A stretch of DNA of 64,000 bases from Adiantum capillus-veneris (lineage: Eukaryota > Streptophyta > Polypodiopsida > Polypodiales > Pteridaceae): positions 73,701,912 through 73,765,911 of the forward strand of contig CM043963.1 of assembly GCA_014529385.2 (NCBI GenBank), given 5' to 3'. Shown piece after piece: positions 39,056-49,899 of this stretch. Made by a program: the position numbers and the translations under genes. Every line of letters begins with the position of its first letter. Position 1 is the stretch's first letter. Under the pieces are notes generated by a model, which saw only the letters and a program-made list of their open reading frames with translations, was not told where the DNA came from and did no database searches.

Positions 39056-40115
39056 AGCTACGCTTCACAGTAGTTTACTTTCCTGGGAAAAATTCGGCAT
39101 AGTTCCCCCTGTAAACTGACCTCTGAACCAATATCGTCCTGTCAAATGAACCAAGAAAGCTTCAGATTTTGCATAAATTTTGGCAGAGTCTCCTTTGTAA
39201 AATGGCTCTGGTGTACTAAAAAACAGACCAAGAAACAGCTCAAAAAAACACTGTCTCTCTAACACTGTAAGCTGTGGGTAAACCTGTCCTGCACCTGTAC
39301 TATCTCTGACTGTCTTGTCACTGTCCTGCAAGCATAGACTGTGACAATGCCTCAACTGCAGTAAAGCAAAGATGCAATCCCAACTGTCTAACTCACAGTC
39401 AATACATCCTAGCTGCCTATCTAAGGGTGCTCGAGGGATCGCTCCAAGACCTGTATCACCGAAAGGATCTCAACATTCGAGAATCCCCCAGCTCAATAAA
39501 ACCTCACTCGACCCTCAACAAAGGCTGCAGTAAATCTGACAGTACATAGACTTCCCACAAAGTCATACATCCACAAATTTCCCACTGTATGCTGTAACCG
39601 CTGCGGCGGTTGTTTGGCTCGTGACTCACAGCCAACAAACCCTCAACAGACATATATCATCTCTGACAATACATGCCATGTGGAAGTACCTGCAATGTCA
39701 GGATGAAATCTGGAATATCAAGCAGCAAACACAAGCTACTTGATGAACTAGTGGATGTCGCCTATAGTCTGTGTGTAGATGCGCCCGTGTCTGTGAGCCG
39801 TCCTTCGATGTGTAGATAACCACAAATCAACACTCTGGGAGTGTCGATATCCTCAGCACCTAAAGTCGTAGGCCAAAAACCCCAAATTTGCAGAGTCGGA
39901 TCTGCACCTGCTGAGACCACGTAGTCGAAAATGGCCTGCGCAGAACTTTGTCGAAGCCGAACGGTGACCGAGATGACCTCGGGATGAAATTCTGAGCACA
40001 CCAAGTCCTACGGGTTCTCCCACAAGATTTGGGGCCGTGTCTTTGCCTGTCGAATTTCACTCCAATTTGAGCTGGTGACTCTAGCCTCCTGCAGTGCTGC
40101 CCCGAGCCTCGATCT
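39056..40115 (-). other. 5' leader of Copia 1
   Basis: About 1.06 kb between PBS and gag ATG, unusually long for a Copia element with 195-bp LTRs. It includes the module shared with the Gypsy B leader (39425-39530). A frame at 39065-39355 has no recognised domain. Confidence 0.8.
39425..39530 (-). other. Shared leader module, Copia 1 copy
   Basis: 39479-39507 is identical over 29 bp (reverse complement) to 4495-4523 in Gypsy B; flanks are also similar. Confidence 0.85.
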
Positions 40116-40129
40116 GAGCTCTGATACCA
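40116..40129 (-). promoter_or_regulatory. PBS of Copia 1, tRNA-iMet type
   Basis: Minus-strand TGGTATCAGAGCTC begins 2 nt after the LTR end. Confidence 0.92.
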
Positions 40130-40131
40130 AT

Positions 40132-40325
40132 TGAAGGAGTACGAGCGGAAGTGCGACGCGAGAGAGAGAGTGCGAGAAGAAGAGCATGAGGATATGGTGA
40201 ACTCGCTCTACTGTAATGTGTAGAGCATAGTGAGTTCTTATTAGGTTTTTACAAAAGAATATGTGTACATACCTGGCGGCCCGCCCACTTACCTAGGCGA
40301 CCACATTGGGCTTTATACCCCAACA
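40132..40325 (-). repeat. 5' LTR of Copia 1
   Basis: 194 bp, TG...CA on the minus strand. A GGTATAAAGCCC at its very start is the only TATA-like word; a GA-rich run lies near the PBS end. Confidence 0.92.
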
Positions 40326-40330
40326 CCATC
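40326..40330 (+). repeat. Target-site duplication CCATC, right
   Basis: Matches 34787-34791. Confidence 0.9.
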
Positions 40331-41790
40331 TAAGATATTTCTCTTTGGCTAATGAATTTAGTGCAAAGAAGAATTCCTCCTCAGTAAAAGTCTTCTCTAG
40401 GAGGTCAACTTCTGACTGCGAACCATATTCTTGACGTTCCTCAGGATGTTGGTTTTGGATTTAGCGACCTCAGGATATAAATTTTTTGGCTGGCCTAGCT
40501 CAAATGGTCAAGCATCAACTTAACCATTTATTATTGATCGTTCACTTCCTTCCACTCCCTATCTATAAGTGAGTGGACTAGGTTTCGGCCTCTTGACTTT
40601 CAAGGCCTTGAAAAAATGAGCTTGATTAGAGGCCTCGGGTTGAAGGTATGTTTCCCTTGATAGAAGAACAGCCTTTCAAATTTCTTCTAGATGGATTTTT
40701 GTCAAGTATGCTTTGGCTTCAGCCCACCTTCTGTGGTTTACTTCATAGGATGTTCCTTCATGGTTTTTAATTGTCAGTCGTTCCACTTCATTTTCCAACT
40801 GCTCTCAACCCTCATTTTGGTGCTTCTTGAGTCTAGGGACTACATTTTTGATCTCTTTCTGCATACTCTTGGCAAAGGAGACCCAAGATTTTGGAGATTT
40901 TGCATTAAATTCTTTGTTAAGCTTGTCCATTACTTTTTTGGCCAAGCATATGAAAATAGGGTTTCTGAAAAGGTGCGTTCCTAAAGGAAGCAGCTTCTTA
41001 GACCCTTGAGGGTGCACTTCCCCTTTGGATTTCCTAAGCTTGATGAAGATGGGCAAGTGGTATGGCATATATTGTGCAGGTACTATTTTCATTTCCAGCA
41101 ATGATGGAATCCATTCGGCATGGTGGGAGTAGTAGCACCTATCAAGCTGCAAAGCCATCCATGCATATTGCAAGCTTGTGTACGTGAAGCCTGACGTGTT
41201 AATCTAGGGACCCACATCCCAAAGGTCCACGAACGCCCATTCCTCACATAGACTTAGCCATTTGTTTTTTCAAAGCTAGCTAATATACTTGCAGCTCCTG
41301 TCCTATCCCTGCTCTTCTCTACCATATTAAAGTATCCAATCAGAAGCCATTTCCCTTCAATAGGGCATCCTTTGAGTTTCTCCCACAATTTTTCTTTCCT
41401 TCACCATACAAGGACCATGTACGTTGAAAATAGTTATATGCTGATCAATCCACTTGACCTGTACTCTCAAAGTTCTTCTAGGTGGATGATTGACAACTAC
41501 CTGTAGCTCTAGGTCTCTATCCATAGTTGAGAGGATGAATATGAAACCATTAGCTCCTTCTCCATAGAACACCAACTTCTTCCACACTACTTGCTTTCCT
41601 TTGCTAGAAGCATCCAAGTGATGTTCTTGGATGGCCCAACAATTGACCTCCTTGACTTTTCTAACTTCATCCCAGAAAAGGACGCTCTTCTTCCAGGTTT
41701 TCAGTCCTTTCATATTTCACGATTGGATAGTGAGCTCTTCCATTACTGAGACAAGGGAACAAACTCCTTCACCTTGAGGAACTCCTCCTC
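40331..41790 (-). pseudogene. LINE endonuclease and linker, part 1 (minus)
   Basis: Minus strand: the start MEEELTIQS-type region near 41745 with a stop, then MKGLKTWKKSVLF, EVNCWAIQEHHLDASSKGK, and DQHITIFNVHGPCM: the N-terminal half of an APE-type endonuclease. The frame 40805-41173 gives RCYYSHHAEWIPSLLEMKI and PYHLPIFIKLRKSKGE, its C-terminal half with the His of the SDHLP-type box. Near the Copia border, FTEEEFFFALNSLAKEKYLRW is the RT entry, and it continues at 34786. The endonuclease would nick target DNA. Several stops make it inactive. Confidence 0.85.
40492..40575 (+). mobile_element. Possible second tRNA-derived SINE head
   Basis: TAGCTCAAATGG (40496-40507) resembles a Pol III A box and GTTCACTTCC (40540-40549) a weak B box. 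It lies within the LINE linker region. It may be chance. Confidence 0.3.
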
Positions 41791-41818
41791 CATGATCTTT
41801 TTTCGGTGGGTGGAAGGA

Positions 41819-43566
41819 TGTTTCTAAGAAAGGAAGAGTGTTTTTAGGAAAGAAAGAGTATTATTAGGAAAGGAAGAGTATTTTTAAAGAAACAAAATAG
41901 GTAAGTCAAGATTAGAGCTTGTTTTTTCTCAAAGTAGACAAGCTTCTCCTAAAATTAGAGTCTCCAAATCGCGTGTGCACAAAAAAAAGCCGCAAATTGT
42001 ATAAATTTATTTTCTTACATTTTACTATTCTTTGCACTTTTTCTTTTTCCCTTGAGATCCTATATAAAAGCCCCTCTTCCCTCACTTTCAACACACACAC
42101 AAAAAACTCTCAAAAGCAAAAGCTCTCTTGCCTTGACATTGGAGGTATCTTCTCTCCCTCAATCTCTCTACCTCATCCCATCTCCATCTCCATCTCCAAC
42201 TCCCTTCTACCACCATCGTGCTATCCCTTGGATCGTAGAGCTCTCTTTCTCTCTCTTTTTACATATTGTCAACAAGCAAAAAAGCAGTAACTCTGATTTT
42301 AACGGAGATGCTCTCCCTCTTCTCTACCGCGATACGGCCCTGAAGCGAGTGACACAAAGCTTCAAAGATGCTCCTACCATTCCATCTCCAAGAAAGGTAC
42401 AAATAAAGGTATCAACAACTCCAATCATAGCTTAGGTGGAGGTATTAGCTGCGAAAGAAGCTGAAGCCGCTCAACCTCCAACATGGGAGGTAGTTGAACA
42501 TGTTGCTAATTCGGTAAGACAAATTTATAATTTTGCATTGTTATACATGCTGACCTAGAAGTCAAGCCTAGGAATTGTCCAAGGAACATGATTGTATCAT
42601 AAGAAGCAAGCATATGATTTCGTAGAGGAGTGAAGGAATTTCTTGATAAATTGTTACTGCTCAATATTAGGAGTTAGTAGATCATGTTTAAAGAAACACT
42701 TAAAGAGAAGAATTGCTGAAGGAATATTTTTTGTCCAGATGGAACTCACATTTGGAGACATGATCCCACGATTAGCATGGAATAATTTGATGTTATCAGC
42801 TCTCTTTTTGTCCCTTGCGATCAATAATATTCCTTGTGGTTAGCAATTGAAGAAATATGTGCATTTTGGGATTAGCAAATAAGTAAATCCTTTGCAATGT
42901 CTCTATTGGTTGAACAGAGAAAGTCCACAGGTAGTGACAAACTCATAAGAAAATTGAAAAATTCATTTATGTTAAAATATAGGATTGTCTTCATTAGACC
43001 GTGTTTGAGAAAGAATTGTTTGGGGGATATTTGAAGGGCTGTATGAAAGAACCTGTGCCTTGAACTAATAAAGAACCCTATTTGTACATGTAAAACAATG
43101 TGGTAGTAATTAAAAAACAAGAGGAACGAGTAAGTGTGGTGTGGATAGTGGGAAATTAGTATCCAAACGGAACTATATCTATGGATGGGTAGACCCGATT
43201 AGTCGGATACTTTTCACAAGACTACTAGTTATTTAAAAATAAGTCTCATATCACATTTAAGACTTATGAATGGCGGCCATGCCTTTTCAATGTGGAAAAA
43301 AAGACGTTGATTTATAGATTTTAGGTATGTCAATGAGATTTTATCTTTGTGATATAGGAATTAGCTTCCGTCAAAATCCTTGATTTATTGACCTGGCTTG
43401 TAGTGTATGACCCTTACAACCACGATCGTGATGGATAGAGGAATTCCTTTCTTATATTGCTCATATCATTGCTTCATGGAATTGGAGTAGGGTGTCATCA
43501 ATGAAACTTGAGAATAAAGGAAGGCCAACTATCAAGTCGCCCCAATCTTTCGAGTGGGGGACCTCA
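41819..43566 (+). repeat. 5' LTR of Gypsy D
   Basis: Long (about 1.75 kb) LTR inferred from TGTTTCTAAG after the LINE start and the CA before the PBS. Near the start a 25-bp unit (TTAGGAAAGGAAGAGTATT) repeats about four times (41820-41890). A strong TATA box is at 42061-42070. Open frames at 41919-42435 lie downstream of the TATA box and show no known domain. The start is a guess since no second LTR is available. Confidence 0.55.
42061..42070 (+). promoter_or_regulatory. TATA box of Gypsy D LTR
   Basis: TATATAAAAG followed by a CT-rich, CACACA-bearing stretch typical of a transcription start region. Confidence 0.65.
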
Positions 43567-43570
43567 TAAT

Positions 43571-43591
43571 TGGTATCAAAGCGTTAGGTTA
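43571..43591 (+). promoter_or_regulatory. PBS of Gypsy D, tRNA-iMet type
   Basis: TGGTATCAAAGCGTTAGGTT matches the iMet PBS with one change (CAAAGC for CAGAGC), followed by AGGTT as in the tRNA complement. Confidence 0.75.
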
Positions 43592-44639
43592 AATGTTTGG
43601 ATTCTAAACAATATGCACTATACTTGGGGTTGAATGCATAAGTACATAGCTTGACACTATTATTCAATTTATTTTGTAGCACAAATTTATGGACACCAAC
43701 TATTTAACTGTCTTTAAAGCAATGTTCTACACTGCTTGCCAATCGCCAAGCTTTGAATTTTGAGAGAATGTGTTCCTCATTCTTGAAAATCTTTTTGCAC
43801 CTCACATAAATTTTGACCCACCAAATACATGGTTATATACAAGTTTTTGGGTTTGTGGATCAACCTTTTCCATTCAAGCACGTCACATTGAACACTTGGA
43901 AATTGACCTACATTGAATCAAGTGGGTTGAAGACTTGAAGCCGACTCAATACTTCCAATATTATGAAGCACCATCATGGCCCCTGATGGTATCACAATCC
44001 GTAATCGATGGCTTTATGACAAAGTGACATCAATAATTCATGCCAATTGAGTGGTTATCGACAATTGCACTCGATCAACCTCCTTGAAGAAAAAAGTTTT
44101 CATCGGCTACCTCGAGCTTCCTCGTGTGTATTGTTTTCTATATCCATGGCCCGATCCACCAAAATATTACAGCATGCTAGCTCATGTTTATCACAATTAT
44201 ACTTGAAACCTCTAATATGTTGCTCATGAAGAGATCTTTATAGACCCCCCTATATGACATTTTGATGGTTTTTTGAAAAGAAGATCAAGTAGTTTTATTT
44301 TTCTTCAAAAAAGTTGTTTGATTGGTTAAATCACGTGATGGAGTTTTTAATGAATTGGATAATTCATGACTGGTGTGATTGAGATAAGTCATGACTGGTT
44401 AAGTCATGTGATTGAGTTTAAATGGGCTAGATAAGTCATGATTGGTTAAGTCATGTGATGGAACTTTTAGTGGACTGTATAAGTCTAACTTTAGAAAATA
44501 CCTTAGTGTTTTGAGATAGTATAAACATTGATGTTAATATATGAATATATGCGTACACTCAAGCGAACCCTTGAATCACTCCCATATTGGAAGACCCTCG
44601 AAACAATGCTATTTACACAAAAATTTAGAAGAAGAAATT
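43592..44639 (+). other. Leader of Gypsy D
   Basis: No gene supported. 44318-44485 holds three degenerate copies of a 50-70-bp unit with AAGTCATGACTGGTTAAGTCATGTGAT-like text. Confidence 0.6.
44318..44485 (+). repeat. Tandem repeat in Gypsy D leader
   Basis: GGTTAA(A/G)TCA(C/T)GTGATGGA recurs at about 44325, 44397 and 44435. Confidence 0.75.
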
Positions 44640-45350
44640 TTTACTCAAGCAAATGCAACCACCTTCTTTTGAAGAAGAAGATGATGATATTGAGAAGGAT
44701 GCGAAAGTATGGATTGAAGCTATGGATGATTACTTCTCTGTTGGGAAGATCGCACTTGCAAACCAAGCAATGCTAGGGATGTTTTGTCTCTGAGGGGAAG
44801 CAAAACTATGGTGGAAACAACATTGTCATGACATGGGAGTATTGGAGAACTACCAGAGCTGGAGGAAAATTAAACAAGCAGTGAAGGAAAGGTACTTACC
44901 TCCTGCCCATGGAGCGATAAAGATGAATGAGTTTTTTTAGCTCGAAACTATACAGCTTATCCCTAGAAGAATATCACTCAAAGCTTGTAAGGCTTAGACG
45001 TTATGCACCACCAATGACCATAGAGCAGCAGGTAGCCGGTCTCTATCAAGGTTTAAGAGAACCAATTAGCTCGCGACTAGAAGCCATGAAACCTACCATT
45101 GTACAAGATGCCTTACTACTTTGAGCTAAACAATTAATGAAGGAGCAAGAGATTAGAAGAAGAGTTGAACAGATTGAGAGCTTCAATGGTGCTAGGCAAC
45201 CAAGAAGATTTTCCAATGATAGACAAATGCAAGAACTTATGCCGCTAACGGCCAAAATCCTCTACTCTTGGATATCCAATGCTTTGAATGTGGAGAGTTG
45301 AGACATTATTGGACTAGATGCCCACGTCTAACTAATAGAGCAACATTAGC
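44640..45350 (+). pseudogene. gag of Gypsy D
   Basis: KVWIEAMDDYFSVGKIALAN and KLWWKQHCHDMGVLENYQSW mark the capsid domain, with a stop at about 44791. LEEYHSKLVRLRRYAPPMTI continues in another frame (44927-45124). A CCHC knuckle, CFECGELRHYWTRC, is readable at about 45281-45322. Two frameshifts and at least three stops. Confidence 0.8.
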
Positions 45351-45539
45351 AACTGAAGTAGACAAAAAACCCTTTTGGGCATAACGTTGGACAAGGTAGA
45401 GGGTGAGGAAGAGCGGCCAGGGCCTTTGGAAGAGGTCAAGGTAGGAACACCCATGCACATGCGGCCATAGGAGAGCCTAACCTTGGTGAAGAAGAAGAGG
45501 GAGAAACTATTTATACATCTATTGACAACCACGGAGCAC

Positions 45540-45850
45540 AAAGACAATTTGCTGTTATACAAACACTAGCTACCCATCAAGGTAAATGTTTTAATCTCCT
45601 CATCGATTATGGAAGTACTTATTTTTTTCTATCCCTAAAATGCTTGCAAAAGTTGAACCTAAATAAAAAACAAGCTAAACCTATGACATTAAAATTGGGT
45701 AATGGGAAAACCGTGCTATCTTGATATTTTGTGGGAACCCTTGCTTTTGAAATAGGTGGGCAAGCTACTTTAGAACCTACCATTTGAAATGTATGATGGA
45801 ATTTTTGGGATGGATTGGTTATCTAGAAATCAAGCTAGCATCAACTATGG
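45540..45850 (+). pseudogene. Protease of Gypsy D
   Basis: GKCFNLLIDYGSTYFFLSLK places the active-site region (DYGST where DSGST is expected; the Ser is Tyr), followed by KPMTLKLGNGKTVLS and a stop at 45723. The end of the domain shows a DGIFGMDWL-like segment. The altered active site and stops indicate a dead protease. Confidence 0.7.
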
Positions 45851-46079
45851 CCAAGGAGGTTTGAGATTTGGAGATAGTTAGTGAATTACAGGGGAAGAAT
45901 GGGATTCCAAAGATTCAATTAGTTAAAGCAACCCATCTACTCAAAAGTATGAAACATGGACAATAAATATTTGTGGTTTAACCGAATTAGGTCAATCCAA
46001 AATCAAGCCATACAAAACCCTCTTAGCTTCATGAATATTCAGATGTCTCTCTTGAAGACCTCACCTCTCTTCCTCCTAA

Positions 46080-46975
46080 TCAAGAAACTGACCATGAGAT
46101 AGAGATTCGTCTAGGAAGTGAACCTCTGTCGAAGAGACCTTATAAAGTGGTGCTACTAGAGGCCATTGAATTGAAGGAGAAATTTTGTCAACTTCTAAAA
46201 CATGGATTTGTTAGACCAAGTAAATCAAGTTGGTGGGGAGAACCGATACTCTACCAAAGGAAGAAAGATGAGAATCTACAACTCTGCATTGACTAGAGAG
46301 GACTAAACCAGGTAACAATAAAAACTATCCTATACCACGAATTGACAAATTGATGGATATGCTACATGGTTATAGGGTCTTCTCAAAAGATAAATCTAAG
46401 ATCTGGTTACTATCAAATCAAAATACAGGAATCAGATATTTCAAAAACAACTTTCAACACCCAATATGGCCATTTTGAATTTATAGTAATGTCGTTTGGT
46501 CTGACTAATGCTCCGGCTACATTCAATAGATTGATACCAGATATCTTTAGACCTTACCTAGACTATCTTGTCCTTGTCCTCTTTGATGATATTCTAATCT
46601 ACTCAAAGGATGAACAAGAACATGAAGCCCAGCCAACGAAGGTGCTAGATATTCTTCGACAACACAAGCTATATGCAAAGATAAGAAAGTGTTCATTCTT
46701 CACTCGAAGGATTTAATATTTGGGATTTATTGTTTCACAAGAAGGAATCTCAGTGGACCCTACTAAAGTTCAAGACATTATTAAATGGTCACAACCATCT
46801 AATTTAAGTGAGCTTAGAGGATTCTTGGGAATCATAGGCTTGTATAGAATCTTTATAAATGATTATGCAGTGATAGCTTCACCCTTCATTGACCTTTGAA
46901 GAAAGGGGTCAAGATAAATTGGGAACCTTTACACCAAGAAAGGTTTGAAAAACTTAAGCATTATGTGTCTACGAT
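46080..46975 (+). pseudogene. RT of Gypsy D, truncated
   Basis: SEPLSKRPYKVVLLEAIELK, GFVRPSKSSWWGEPILYQRK, LCID-stop-RGLNQVTIKN, then after frameshift [35 protein letters not shown] and [18 protein letters not shown]. The FDD pair is kept. LRGFLGIIGLYRIFINDYAV marks the connection. It is cut at 46975. The palm frame 46366-46716 is the longest open piece. Confidence 0.85.
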
Positions 46976-47885
46976 TGTTAGCAGCAAGCTAACACGGATA
47001 TCATTTTTCGGAGCTTCCATGTAAAACACTTATTATTCTTGATAAATCGGGAATATTGTAACTCCTATTTTTTGGATAAATCTTGTAATTGATGAGTCGG
47101 AGCTACAAGCTTCCAGATTGTATCAACCTGTCATTGCCTATCTTTAGTTAGAGCTCCCAGATTATTAGTTTTGACCACCAAAAACCTTGGCTAAGGTATA
47201 AAAGCCAATTTTTGTAAGTTATTTGTAAGTTTTGGATAATGAAATACACAGCGTGATCTAATGGCGCTCACTTCTCTCCTTCTTGCACTTCCTACTCCCT
47301 CCCCGGTTGTCACATTGTAGTCGCGTTTGTTGCATTGAAACCGTAGATAAGAGCTCTACGCATTGACGTAAACACATCACAGTATTTCGTAGATTTTGGC
47401 GTCGCCCTAATTTCATCATAAGTAGGAATTTATACTTCAAAATCGAAAACTAAGCATAGGCGGAGTATTGGGGTAGCATTGCTAAGCATTTAGATGCATT
47501 TTGGGTCGAAAACGACTAGGTCAAAAATCCACTACTGTTAATAATTGTGATTTTGGCACTTGACCTAAAGTGGGGTTTGAGACCATAAGCATGTGTGCTT
47601 AGGTCTTATAAACATGACCTAGAAGTTTCATTACATTTGGATAAAATTTGATGCTGTAACGAATGTGATTTGTTTGTCGAAGAGCGATTGGCTTTTGGTG
47701 ATTTCAGTCACTTGAGTGTAGCTTGAGTTAGATGCGAGTTGTTAGTTGTTTTTGAGAGATTGACAACCTCTTGTAGCCTCTAGACACTAGTCAAGTTAGC
47801 TTCATCCCATGAATTGACAATTTAATCGTGGTTCTCGCTAAAACTGCAACAAGATAGGATAGTGAGGTTAAACACGTGTCCCACA
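46976..47885 (+). repeat. LTR 1 (910 bp), with tRNA-Asp type PBS downstream
   Basis: Starts TGTTAGCAGC (with GTTAGC/GCTAAC hairpin) and ends CCACA, followed by a PBS. TATA box TATAAAAG at 47197-47204. It resembles LTR 2 (62702-63644) in order and wording: TTAGTTAGAG, GGCTAAGGTATAAAAGCC versus GGCTGAGGTATATAAGCC, ATTTCAGTCACTTG, but is clearly diverged. Confidence 0.75.
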
Positions 47886-47886
47886 T

Positions 47887-47907
47887 TTGGCGTCCCTGTC
47901 GGAGATC
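47887..47907 (+). promoter_or_regulatory. PBS after LTR 1
   Basis: TTGGCGTCCCTGTCGGAGATC resembles the complement of plant tRNA-Asp (TGGCGCCGTTGCCGGGGATC) with several mismatches. This PBS class is common in Athila/Tat elements. Confidence 0.7.
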
Positions 47908-48573
47908 GAAGAGACCTAAACTAGGGAAAAACACGAGCGTCTTGTGAAGTTATCCTTTAACTTCATCTAGGATCTCCTAGAGTTAAAAACTTTCTTTTAG
48001 AAACTGCATAGCTTAATATTGTTGTCTTTTGATATGTAGAGGTAGCGTGGAGGTAAGTTGTACTTGCTGAGTGCCTTTAGGATTGTAGAACTAGATTAGT
48101 ATTTTGAGGATGATCAATAGACGAGACAAGTCTTAAGATCAATGCTCAGAAAACCATAAAAAACAAGAAAACAAGTGTTTGTGGACACTTTCCACAACCC
48201 CATTGTATAAGAACCTGGGAGTAAAGCAAGTAGGATCCGAGGTGGATTTCAGAACATTGCTCTCTCCAAAAGAATCATTGTGAGTTGAATTTGAAGTTAC
48301 AGAATTTTAGGTTTACGGCTAGAAATAGCACAAAAAGACTCCAAACCACTCAATCCGACTGGAGAGTAAGCTTAAAAATTGTCTGAACTAGTGGGTAAGC
48401 TCAAGGACACTTTGAGGTAAAAATTTCAAGAGTTGGCCAAAACTCAGATTATTTACTTTTTCTTGACATTTTAGGCCAAATTAAGTTTTGACTTGATTCA
48501 TAGGCTTAAAATAACTCATAAAAGGACTGTCCTTGAAAAAAGTGCAAAAATTGGTTCATTTCAAGCCTGAAGC

Positions 48574-48591
48574 TAATAATCGTGATTATTA
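48574..48591. repeat. Palindrome 1 of leader array
   Basis: TAATAATC-GT-GATTATTA, 8-bp perfect arms. Confidence 0.9.
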
Positions 48592-48861
48592 ACTTTTAGC
48601 TCAGATTTGACCAAGGTTCATACCATTGACTCATTGCATGTGTACAAATGACTTTTGTAAAGGCACAAAAGATTTGGATCACCAAACTGGCAAAAAACTG
48701 GGTAAAAACTAAAGTTTGTACTGACTTTCTGAAACTTGAGTGTAAATTGGGAAAACATTTATCCAAACTTGGTGAAATTTGATTCATAGGCTTATATTGA
48801 TGTGATAAACATGTGTACATGCTCAGTTGACCAAAAAGATGCAAAAAGTTACCATTCCTCG

Positions 48862-48892
48862 TCAAGAATTGTCAGTGACTGACAATTCTTGA
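48862..48892. repeat. 31-bp perfect palindrome
   Basis: 15-bp arms (TCAAGAATTGTCAGT and its exact complement) around one G. Distinct from the AATAATC palindromes. Confidence 0.97.
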
Positions 48893-48933
48893 TACTGTTG
48901 AAGGGCTTTTTGGAGGCAGATTTTTGGACCTGT

Positions 48934-48957
48934 TGTAAATAATCACAATTATTTACA
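48934..48957. repeat. Palindrome 2 of leader array
   Basis: TGTAAATAAT-CACA-ATTATTTACA, 10-bp perfect arms. Confidence 0.95.
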
Positions 48958-49227
48958 TCTGTCCCATTTTTCAACTTTCTTGACCAAGTTGGCATACCAC
49001 TAGCTTTATCATGTTGTTATAAGCCCACAAATTAAATCTGAAAAGATTTGGATAATTGGATTGAAAATTGTGACCAAATTTGCAAAGTTAGTCTGCGGAT
49101 AGAAAATTGATGACCTTTTGACCAAAACTTGTTCAAACTTGATGAAACTTGGCTAGAGACCTCAAGTTGAAGTGCTTAACATATCTGTGTTAAGGTTGGG
49201 ACAAAAATTTGCAAAAATATAGCTGGA

Positions 49228-49249
49228 GTAAATAATCGCGATTATTTAC
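49228..49249. repeat. Palindrome 3 of leader array
   Basis: A 22-bp perfect palindrome; arms GTAAATAATCG and CGATTATTTAC, no spacer. Confidence 0.97.
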
Positions 49250-49513
49250 ATCTGCTTCAAAAATTGACAATTTGCATATTTGAGCATACCACAGGGTCAA
49301 GCATAGCAAGTAGACCTCAAAATCAAGTTTGGTGAAATTTGGATCACAAAAGTAAGACTTAGACCAGATTCTTAAAATCAGAGTCTGCAGACGCAAAACA
49401 ATTGATAAACTTGAACAGATTTTGTCCAAACTTGTTGAAACTTGTCAAGGGACTTTAACAGGTTGTATACATACTTGGCAAACCAATCCAAAAATTGCAA
49501 AAAAGTGGCAGAA

Positions 49514-49537
49514 AGTAAATAATTGTGATTATTTACT
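49514..49537. repeat. Palindrome 4 of leader array
   Basis: AGTAAATAAT-TGTG-ATTATTTACT, 10-bp perfect arms. Confidence 0.95.
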
Positions 49538-49899
49538 ACTGCTACACAGTGACACCAGTTTTGACTTTTGAACTTGTACAATGTTAGACCAACATAATAC
49601 AAAGTCACCGGGCAGTTTTGTGTTCAATCGGATCCAAATTGGTACATGTTTACTCAGTTTCCAAGTTGCAGATTAATCCTTTGATTTTTTGCCAAATTCG
49701 AATTGAAAGTCAATTGTTGACTCCCATAGCTCGATTTGAAGTGATACACATAGACCAACGACCATAGTTAGCAAAAATTATATCGTCTTTGTGAAAGAAT
49801 AGCTAATTTTATCAAATTGATATAGGAATCAGGATAACTATGGCCGTTGGTCAATTCCGTTGGTGGTCCATTTGTTGGAGTAGGCAATCTGTGATAATT

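Larger units (their letters stand above)
34792..40325 (-). mobile_element. Ty1/Copia retrotransposon, copy 1
   Basis: Complete minus-strand element: 5' LTR 40132-40325, PBS, about 1.06-kb leader, gag, pol in the Copia order protease-integrase-RT-RNaseH, polypurine tract and 3' LTR 34792-34987. TSD CCATC flanks it. The LTRs differ by about five substitutions and one 2-bp indel in about 195 bp, so it is a young insertion. It lies in a LINE RT. The coding region is close to intact; one 2-bp deletion breaks it. Confidence 0.95.
41819..46975 (+). mobile_element. Ty3/Gypsy element D, 3'-truncated
   Basis: 5' LTR (41819-43566), PBS, leader, gag, protease and RT on the plus strand. It stops in RT at 46975, where the LTR beginning TGTTAGCAGC starts. 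RNase H, integrase and 3' LTR are not seen in the window. Stops and frameshifts are frequent. Confidence 0.8.
47908..49899 (+). other. Long leader with degenerate repeat array
   Basis: No coding frame of note. From about 48430 to 49560 the sequence is built of diverged units of about 290-360 bp, each with CAAACTTG, TGAAACTTG, GCAAAAATTG words and one palindrome. Plain AT-rich sequence follows to 49899. Confidence 0.7.

Noticed and set aside
41919-42435. Overlapping frames downstream of a TATA box as a host gene
   Set aside because: They are low-complexity Ser/Pro-rich frames within a region better explained as the LTR of Gypsy D, with a PBS at 43571.
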